A stretch of DNA of 64,000 bases from assembly GCA_963978545.1 (NCBI GenBank), contig OZ021722.1:14174301-14238300 (forward strand), written 5' to 3'. Positions 56,331-64,000 of the stretch are shown here, piece by piece; the stretch's first letter is position 1; each line of letters opens with the position of its first letter. The stretch is from Linyphia triangularis. Taxonomy: Eukaryota > Arthropoda > Arachnida > Araneae > Linyphiidae. The position numbers and the translations under genes were made by a program. Below the pieces are notes generated by a model that was not told where the DNA came from, did no database searches, and saw only the letters and a program-made list of their open reading frames with translations.

Positions 56331-57828
56331 ATATATTTTCATTTTCCGATTCTTTCGCCACTTGATTTTTGCTTCAATGTAAATAATTTTTTTTTTGTAT
56401 TAATAATAATAAATTATTACTCTACTCATAAAAGTTTTAAATACCAAGGCATAACATGCCTTCTAGCTAAAAATAAATATAGGCATCAAGGAAATATGAA
56501 GCGAAATTAAAATACGGATAGAGCAAGCAATCCTGAGGTTGCGACAGTCCACAGAAATGACAAATCATTTTGAGGACGTATTTTTTTTAGTGTAAAATAT
56601 ATTTTTAAATTCATACAATTACTTGCTTTGAAGATTGTTGATTGCTTTAAAATATCACCTTAACACAGAATTTGTACAGTACTTGGATATCCTTTAACAG
56701 AAAAGTACCACAAAAAATTGCATGCAACATGGTGGGGTAGCCAGAAACCAATCAAGCCCCAACCCCGCCAATTCAACTTGGATAAAGACACTAATGGGGA
56801 CCAATAACGCTTCTGTTCTATCATTTCTATACTTAAATAGGTTTTAAATGTACAAATAATGCTAGATTACTTTTAAGTATTAATTTAACTACACTCAATG
56901 AGTTAGTCCAAAAAGATCTGGAATATAACCTAGCAAAGACTGATTGTTTATCTAATTGACATACGTCCTACTACTACTAAATTGTGAAATCAAATAGACA
57001 GCCCGAACGATTGCTTAACCCAAATGAAGGTTTAGGTACTTTTGTTGTTGTTAAATTAGATTTAATTTTCATTTTTGTCACATGAAAAGCATACCTCTTA
57101 AGAATTTCAATATGCTAAGACATAATATCAGACAATTTTTTAATTAAATTGTTTATTTTCTCATTTTACAAAAAATAACTTTTACTGTGAATTTCCTTCA
57201 TTTGTTTATGAAAGGAGTTATATAGCAATATGTCATTTTTGGAGTAATCAACCAATGACTACAATTTAAATTTAAAGAATGACTACATTTTAGCTTCACA
57301 CAGTAATCATTTATCTATGAAATTCATTGTGACTTAGACAAGGGATTTACAACTTGGTTTGATGGCAATAAATTTGATCTAAGTAGAAGATGCCATCATA
57401 TGAATGTGAAGGCAGGTCCCCCGAATTTGCTGAATTGGATCAAATGAAAGGTATTTTCATGCCTCAACTATTTTGAAAAGATACTTCCTAATTTAATAAA
57501 CAACAACTTTCAACGTTGTAGGATTTTATCCAACACCAGATGGTGAGGAACACTGCAATTAAATTGCAGTATTCTATAGTGAATTGTTATATTTATATAT
57601 CTCTACCATGGAAAGACTCTTCTGAAATTGTGATATCAGTCAACTCTCTGTAAAGTCTTTTTTTAATCATGCACAACATGTTAATTCCTAGTTTAAGACG
57701 TGGCACAGTATGCTCTAGAGTAGTTTTTGAACTATAAAACCTAAATCAACCAACCTAGTTTAAGATGCGATCAATATTTAGTGACGGTTGGCAAGTGATA
57801 TAAATCAAGATTTTGCCAACCTATATTA
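56331..57828. other. No feature recognised
   Basis: AT-rich part of the Caprin 5' intron. No Caprin exon, TIR pair or tandem repeat was found. Confidence 0.4.
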
Positions 57829-58068
57829 CAGGGGTGAAAATTGTTAAAAAAAAAAGAAAATATACACAGTATTATTTTGAATTACAAAAACAGCCGAATA
57901 AAAATGTAATTGTGAGTGCAGAAAACACTGTTGTAGCCACAATTTTTTTAAGGGGGTTATAGGTCAAGTTTCATCTGATAAAGCCCTATTAAATCCACTA
58001 AAAATAATAAAATTGAAGAAAAAGCGGAACTTCTCGGACAAAAAAAAAGTTAACAATATTCACCCCTG
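57829..58068. mobile_element. 240-bp MITE with CAGGGGTGAA termini
   Basis: CAGGGGTGAAAATTGTT on the left and AACAATATTCACCCCTG on the right are inverted over about 17 bp. hAT-style ends, but flanking 8-mers do not match, so the TSD is unresolved. Confidence 0.7.
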
Positions 58069-58515
58069 TGATTATTAAGTCGCAATTGTCAATTTGACAG
58101 ACATGTAACACACCACTGTCTTTTCCATGAAAGAATTCCTATTATCGATATTAGCAATGCTTTTTTCTATGCACACACAATGTTAATTCTTCTAAGCTAA
58201 GTCAACCATAGGCCCAAGTAACATATCAGACAAATTGAGCAATTATGAAATGGCTGAAACTTCTTAAAAAGCATTTACAATACCATTCTATTAAAAGGGT
58301 ACTAGATAAAAACCACCATATTGTAGTGATAACTCATCCAAACAACCTTCGAATCATTTATAATTCCTGAGCAAACCATAAACATTTAGGTACATGTGTA
58401 ATAGTATGTGTTTTAAATGTGTAAACATTTAGGCTTGGCGCCAGAAAAAAAAATTCTCTGAGATTTCCAGAGTCATGTTTTCCATTGTAGAGTTAATAAT
58501 TTCTAGCCACATAGT

Positions 58516-60631
58516 CAGTGGTGTAGTGTAAAACAAAAAGGTGTGGGAACGCTATGCCGAGTCGTTACAAACGTATTTTTTTCTGTGTGTGTGGGAGAGG
58601 GGAGTGGAGAGTGAAAATGACAATTTTAAATGGTTTTATTAATATAACTTTAATAATCTCAAAATAGCTAATGAACACGTCAAAAATTAAAAAAAAAAAT
58701 ATTGTGTTTCGGCTTATTCTTTTATTCAAATTTTTAAAACTATTAAGTTATGTGGATTTTTAAACAATTTGCTTTGCACAACCCATTTTAAAAGATAGTT
58801 TAACACTTTATAAATGGATTATAAGACATTTTCAAACATATTATTGATACAAATTTTTAAACAAATTTACAACAATTTTCCCAAATGTCAGAGATGCTTT
58901 ATAAGCAATGTGTTCGGATAAATTCCAAGATTTCGAAATCTGTTTTCAAAATGAATTAAAAAGATTGCGATTGTTGCAGATGTCAATTGAGAGTTTTATG
59001 GCTTTTCTTCTTCTTAAAAAGAAAATGTAGAGAAGTTCCTCTTATTTGATAGACCCTTCCTTTTCTTTTCCAAATTTCCTCCAATAATAAAATAATTGGA
59101 AAATTAAAATCCATCAGTCGTATAAAATTTCTTGATAAAATATTAATTTGTGAACCATCTCAAGCATCTCTAATTTTAAGCGGGATATTTCAATGTAGAC
59201 TCATTACTTGCCAGACGTATAGATTTGCTTGGGAAATTCCTATTTTTTTTTTTTTTTTAATCTTATCCAGTTCGATTTTGTCATTTTGACAGTGGTGACG
59301 ATTAGGTGACAATAAAAGTCAAAAGTGAGTATGAATCGGAGGAAAAAGGGAACTGCATAATATATATGATATTGCCATCAAAATCACTAGATTTCAAAAT
59401 GGATCGGGGGAAATTTCCGAACTCTTATTGCAGCCACTGTATTTAGTGTTGATTTTTTTTTTTCCTTTTTTTTTTTTTCCTGAAGAACTCGGGGGAAGAA
59501 GTTTTTTTTTTGGGAACTGCTGCTACATTTTTGGAATAAACTCTGAAATAACTGTAAATATAAAAGCTTTCCCTTTCTCAAACCGAAAAGCAATTTAATT
59601 TTGCATTTTAAAGTACATCTGAACTGCTTTCCTACTTCTTCACAGCCTAATTTCGATGTATTATACCCATTTACAAAACCATTAGCAGTTTTATATTAAG
59701 GAAAATCAAATATACAGGACTGGCCTAAGAGTACAATGCTATGTGTGCAGGAATGAGTTTTGGCGCCTCTTATAATAAAAAGGGATCTAGAAAACCCTCC
59801 AAAAATGGTATGGGTGCAAATTATTAAAATCGTAGCGTTTTCTGCACTAAATAACATTATTTTACGTCAGGTTTTATTAAGGAACCTTCGGGGATACAAT
59901 TTTTTTTATAAAATATAAAAATTGAAATAAAATTAATTTCATAAGAATTTAATAAAATACATGTTATTAAAATAAATGATTTTTGCTACGCATTACTTTT
60001 TTATAGTAGTCCTCTGCTCTTAGAGCAAGCCTTGGTTCCCCTTCGCAACCCTGGATTGTGAAGGGCTGACTAATAAAGCGTTATTAGTACTGACAAGTTA
60101 AACTGAAACAAAGTTAACAATTGTTCAGTTCGAAACAACGTAGAGGAGCGCCTGAAGCCAATCTCTTTACTGTACTTTCAATCAACATATTATAAGTGGA
60201 ACTAAACATATTCAAACTCACAAGCAAACATACAAAAGCGAAGTTAATATAATGGTTTTAAAAATCAATATTGTTTTGAACAAATTTTTTCATTTTCAAA
60301 CAAATTATCTGTTTGATTTTCCCAATATCTGACAATAAAATAAATATTTCCCAATATCTGACAAAATATAAATGCATAATTCCGTAATCTCAAAACACCT
60401 TAAAAGCTAATACCAAATATCTTTCTTCTCTTACCCATTTTGGATTTTTAGCACCAACCAGTTTATTCCGTCAGAATCGCAGGTTTACTGAACTTTTTTG
60501 GATTGTAAAAATAAGAAGGGGGGAAAAAAAAAAAAAAAAAAAAAACCATCTTTTATTGTCCTAGTATTTCTCTCTTGAACGAATTCATTTCTTAGGTACT
60601 GTGAGAGATTTACAAATAATTTATTAAATCG

Positions 60632-60672
<41 letters not shown>

Positions 60673-61245
60673 CGTTACATAACATTTTGTTGATAAATCG
60701 GTTAGAGTTCCCGTTAAAATTAGAGGAGGGGAAATATTCTTCAAGGAAAGGGCGCAAAGAACTGTATGTGCTAGGCCACAGTTTTGTTCTTTAAAAATGT
60801 AGACAGTTGGTGTGAATTTGTGTATGGAAATTTTAGCCTATATATATGACGAACCATACAAATTTGGTCTCTGGAATTCATCCACAAATACAGATCGTAC
60901 GTTGAAGAGGATAATTGCCATTAAATGAATCATAGCTAGATGTAAACATATATGTCAGTTCATTTCTAATGAAGGAGAAATAGCCATGTGTGGGTTGCTG
61001 CGCCTCTTTCAAGTGTTTTACAAAAACTAGATTCTGCCTGCTCAGCCATGAAGTTGTGGATCGCAGATGAAAGCACAGTTCTCACGAAATGACTCTTTCG
61101 TTTGCTTACTTGGCTTTGCGAAGTATCACATAAAGTGCAAAAATATATACAAATTAAAAAAAAATTAGATGAGGGAACGCCGTTCCGCCTTCTAGAAAGG
61201 TAAAGGATCGCCGTTCCCACGCGTTCCCGCTCCACTACACCCCTG
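58516..61245. mobile_element. hAT element, non-autonomous, 2.7 kb, perfect 8-bp TSD
   Basis: CAGTGGTGTAGTG at the left and the reverse complement CAGGGGTGTAGTG at the right, with GTGTGGGAACGC/GCGTGGGAACGG a little further in. TSD CACATAGT (58508-58515, 61246-61253). No transposase motif seen. The open frame 60966-61250 minus includes the TIR. A remnant of the family M 3' end (GCGAAGTTAATATAATGG) lies near 60238, and a (TA)n run at 60635-60667. Confidence 0.88.
60635..60667. repeat. (TA)n microsatellite
   Basis: About 16 TA units. It produces the alternating Ile-Tyr run in the minus-strand open frame at 60485-60757, which is therefore not a gene. Confidence 0.95.
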
Positions 61246-61261
61246 CACATAGTGAACCTAC

Positions 61262-63289
61262 CAGTAATTGACCAGTTAGTGCAAGTTTCTACACATTTAA
61301 TTTTTTTTCTTAAAAAATTATTAACGGAATGTTATGAAAATTTCCCAAAATATCAATTGATTAATGAAGCTCAATAATAAATTAACATGGTGTTCCAGTC
61401 CTTTTTACAATTTAAAATATCATCAGAATTTCTTACCAAAAGCAATTTTGCCAGTAATTGACCACAGCCATGCTAGTAATTGACCACAGCCATGTTAGTA
61501 ATTGACCACTTCCATTTCCAGAATAAAACCAAAAGTTAATTGTTAAATTCTGTTATAAAATGCTCTAATATTCATAAATTAACTATTAAATGAACTAAAA
61601 AAAGAAAGTAAAAATAAATATAATCAATTTTAATCCATAAAAATACAGGAACATCAGTGTAAAATATAGTATGATGGTTTTATAAACTTTAGTTATCATA
61701 GTTAGTTTTACTGGTAGGTAATTATGCGTATTTTATTCAAAAAATTAAAACAAGAAAATCAAAATAATATAGAAAAGATTATCTAATCCTATACTTTCAA
61801 TTCTGAATAAATTTAGATGAAAAGAATCGAATGTAGAGGATATTATTTCTTGAATAGTTTCAAAATCATCGTTTTTCTAATGGAAATCATTTTCTTGCAT
61901 TGGCATTTATCCAATTACATAGAAGAGTTTCTTCTGAGGGTGTAAGAATTGTTGAGGGCCCATTTTTCTAAATTCTGGGGTTTTCCCTCTTAGCTTATTA
62001 ATCAATGTAGAATGAGGAATGTTGTGTTTTCTGGCAGTTTCTCTTATTTTCCCAATATTTTCTCTTGAAAAAGCGTAGATTTCAAGACCTCTTCGGTGTA
62101 CTTGAGAAAGGATTTCTTCCCTTCCATGAGTGTTTAATTTTAATGATTTCAGAATTCTTATAGCCTAGGTATATGCTTAAACCTATAAAAAAAACGTCCT
62201 TAATGATTTATTTAACTCAATTTCTTATCAATATTTAAGTTAATTTTCTACTTTAATTTTTTCCTGTTCATATTAAAAAATATTACTAAATATATATCTT
62301 ATTCATTTAAGGTGTGAAAAGCAATTTTGATATTTACAAGGGTGTTAGTGATCTGTAAATTTTCCGGCTTATCTTTGACCAATTCTTTTCTATCAACAGA
62401 CCATTTGATCGGATTTTTTGAATTTTTCAAGAAATAAAACAATTTATAAAATTCTGACAGACATTTTATGTACCAGAGTGTTAGTTTAAATAAAAATTGT
62501 AAGTAACCTACATAATATTTGTGTAGGGTAAAGTGGAAGTATACTTAAAATTGACTTTTGACCATTTCTTGACTTTTTAAAAAAAAATTATGTTAAGAAA
62601 GTAAGCCTAGTATATTTAAAAATGATCTAATGTACACATGCAATAAGAAAATCCATCTTAGAGTTTAAAAATGACTTACTTTTGTATTCTAAAGTTGAAA
62701 AACTAATACTTAACACCCTTATCGACACCAATTAACTACAATGGTCAATTACTGAAAAAATCAATTTTTCGGGACAAATAGTAAGTGAAGATTGCAATAA
62801 AAGCATAAACCTTTGTTATCACTTTGTTTTTTCCCAGAAAATATGCAAGTAAATAAAAATTTAGTAGTTGACCATTTTGGTCAATTACTAAAAATATAAC
62901 ACTTAGCCTGATCAGTAATTGACCATCTGTTTTTCATAATTTGTTTATTAGTTTAAAGAAAAACTACTTGTATATTAATATAAAACAAACATAAATGATC
63001 TACATACATTATTTGTATTAAACCATTTAGGAATTATTCATGTTGATGCTAAAAAATCAAAGAGAAGCTAAACCACCCTTCACTAATAGTGTCAGTCACT
63101 CATATGAGACCCTGTGACATACCTTTGTGTTTGTTAATTTTTATCATCCAATTGGAAGCTTGTTTACCCCTATAACTTTTGGCATGGGCTTTCATTAGTT
63201 ATTGGATATATTTTAACCAATAAAAATTAGAATATCATCACAACAATTCTTGTTTACTTCCTTTTTGTGTCATTTTGGTCAACTACTGG
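61262..63289. mobile_element. Candidate pogo-type element with CAGTAATTGACC repeats
   Basis: Left end CCAGTAATTGACCAG and right end GGTCAACTACTGG are inverted. Further AGTAATTGACCA copies near 61450, 61471, 61497 and 62927, and inverted ones near 62741 and 62878, form clusters toward both ends. It encloses the frameshifted psq-type domain 61887-62162. The left flank is TA; a right TA is not preserved. Confidence 0.6.
61887..62162 (-). pseudogene. pogo/Tigger-type transposase DNA-binding domain, frameshifted
   Basis: The minus strand reads KSLKLNTHGREEILSQVH, IYAFSRENIGK, IRETARKHNIPHSTLINKL, RGKTPEFRKMGP. A one-base shift at the GGGCCC near 61955-61962 changes frame to STILTPSEETLLCNWINANA, RK, TGA (61887-61889). 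The order 'xxxIRxxARxxxIPxSTLxxxLxGK....GPxTxLTxxEExxLxxWI' is the psq-type helix-turn-helix plus following segment of pogo-superfamily transposases. No DDE catalytic domain was seen downstream. It lies inside a candidate element whose ends carry CAGTAATTGACC. Confidence 0.7.
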
Positions 63290-63599
63290 CGTCAATTGGT
63301 CAATTGGCTATAGTCAAACCTCGATTGCACAAATTCTTCTGATAACTCCCAAAAAGTGTTTTTCTATGAGAAAAATATTCTGCAAGTCTACTATGTTTTC
63401 AAATAATTCTGTAACTTCAATTTCTCAAGTTAGGGTTAAGCAAACAGTACTGACGAGTAGGATTTTTTTCCCAGAGTAACAACGATTTTTTACAGGGGAT
63501 TTTTCATTTTCCCTGAGAATTTAAGGCTGATTTATTTTTCCTGTACGTACAAACCCTGAATTAGTACCCATCTAACGGAAGAGTACCTTATTTACTTAT

Positions 63600-63725
63600 G
63601 TATTATCTCTTCGTCTATTAGCGAGCTTATTGATGGTGCCAAAAAGTTTGAACAGCAGTGCCTTCTTGCGGAATGCCTCGGCTTTGGAAGACGAAAAGCA
63701 TTCCACCTAGATCAACTATTTTGAC
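63600..63725. other. Coding-like patch open on both strands, not identified
   Basis: The plus strand reads ISELIDGAKKFEQQ, CLLAECLGFGRRKAFHLDQL and then F and TGA. The minus strand reads VECFSSSKAEAFRKKALLF, KLFGTINKLANRRRDNT and TAA. Base composition is GC-richer than its surroundings. Neither reading is recognised. Neither contains the Caprin sequence expected upstream of 53404. It may be a conserved repeat body. Confidence 0.3.
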
Positions 63726-64000
63726 TAACTAAGGGAATCTTTTTGGTCAACATCATGTGTTGCCAACAAATGCTGGGATAATATACAAATACTTTTGCTA
63801 AAACAATGCTGCAGTTATATCATTTCATAAACATACCACTTCTAACAAAATTATCAAATAGATATATCGTAAATTCCCGGGACAAATGCAGTATAGGACA
63901 ATTTGGCAATTTTTTTTATTTGGCGATTAGAAAACTCCGATATAATTTAAAAAACACAGTAACTAAAATAAAATTTGACAGAAACAGCATTTATCTGGAT

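Noticed and set aside
60485..60757. 90-codon open frame with an Ile-Tyr run
   Set aside because: Generated by the (TA)n microsatellite and a poly(A)/poly(T) stretch.
60966..61250. 94-codon minus-strand frame at the hAT end as a transposase
   Set aside because: It starts inside the TIR and shows no BED, catalytic or dimerisation motif.
1..64000. CRISPR arrays, bacterial operons, integrated viral genes
   Set aside because: No regularly spaced identical repeats with unique spacers, no Shine-Dalgarno-linked gene strings, and no recognisable viral proteins were seen.

Overview
This is an AT-rich, intron-rich, repeat-laden eukaryotic window. It contains GT-AG introns of 0.5 to more than 10 kb, tRNA-derived SINEs with target-site duplications, many DNA transposons and a metazoan RNA-granule gene. 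An animal is certain and an arthropod, perhaps a chelicerate, is my best guess, but nothing in the sequence fixes the species. There are no prokaryotic features, no confident RNA genes and no CRISPR array.

Gene content. One real protein-coding gene is visible: a Caprin (cytoplasmic activation/proliferation-associated protein, CAPRIN1-like) on the minus strand from about 53404 down to 26485. Eleven consecutive coding exons join in frame at consensus or near-consensus splice sites into 531 codons ending in TAA at 27274-27276. They encode most of the HR1/dimerisation region, the G3BP/Rasputin-binding motif (F-N-F-L-Q-E-S), a proline-rich middle, an RGG/GRG box split over three exons and a glutamine-rich tail. 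The first coding exon or exons lie beyond position 64000, so the gene is 5'-partial. A poly(A) signal lies at 26506-26511.

Left half (1-26480). No intact gene was found. It holds: a fold-back element with about 245-bp arms that each carry a tRNA-like pol III promoter (1234-2121); two SINE families, here called A and B, inserted into each other and into other repeats; a hAT-type MITE (4169-4713); a 13-bp minisatellite (about 6767-7616); a TIR family carrying an internal minisatellite of about 145 bp (5236-5949, 7770-8672, 8705-10478, 24920-25200); piggyBac-type MITEs (8968-9171, 14877-15080); an internally deleted hAT element with transposase remnants (10805-12488); a TGGCCAAT-rich repeat family (4845, 14450, 16055, 20770); and a decayed DUF4806-like gene fragment (17708-18419).

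Right half (26480-64000). The Caprin introns have absorbed transposons: a MITE with 5-bp TSD in two copies (30627, 33663), a GTGGCCAC-TIR family in three copies, hAT-like elements at 38464-40759 and 41888-43973, a retroposon with 12-bp TSD (45176-45767) and a piggyBac-type MITE (47986-48249). The 5' intron holds a Tigger/pogo-like element (54435-56328), a hAT element with perfect 8-bp TSD (58516-61245) and a pogo-type element with a broken transposase DNA-binding domain (about 61262-63289).

Biologically, the window is a post-transcriptional regulator (stress granule/FMRP-associated scaffold) embedded in layered mobile DNA whose insertion order can be read from TSDs. Element names are my own unless a superfamily is stated. 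TSDs, TIRs and splice joins were read by eye from the sequence. Family assignments use remembered consensus features and were not searched.
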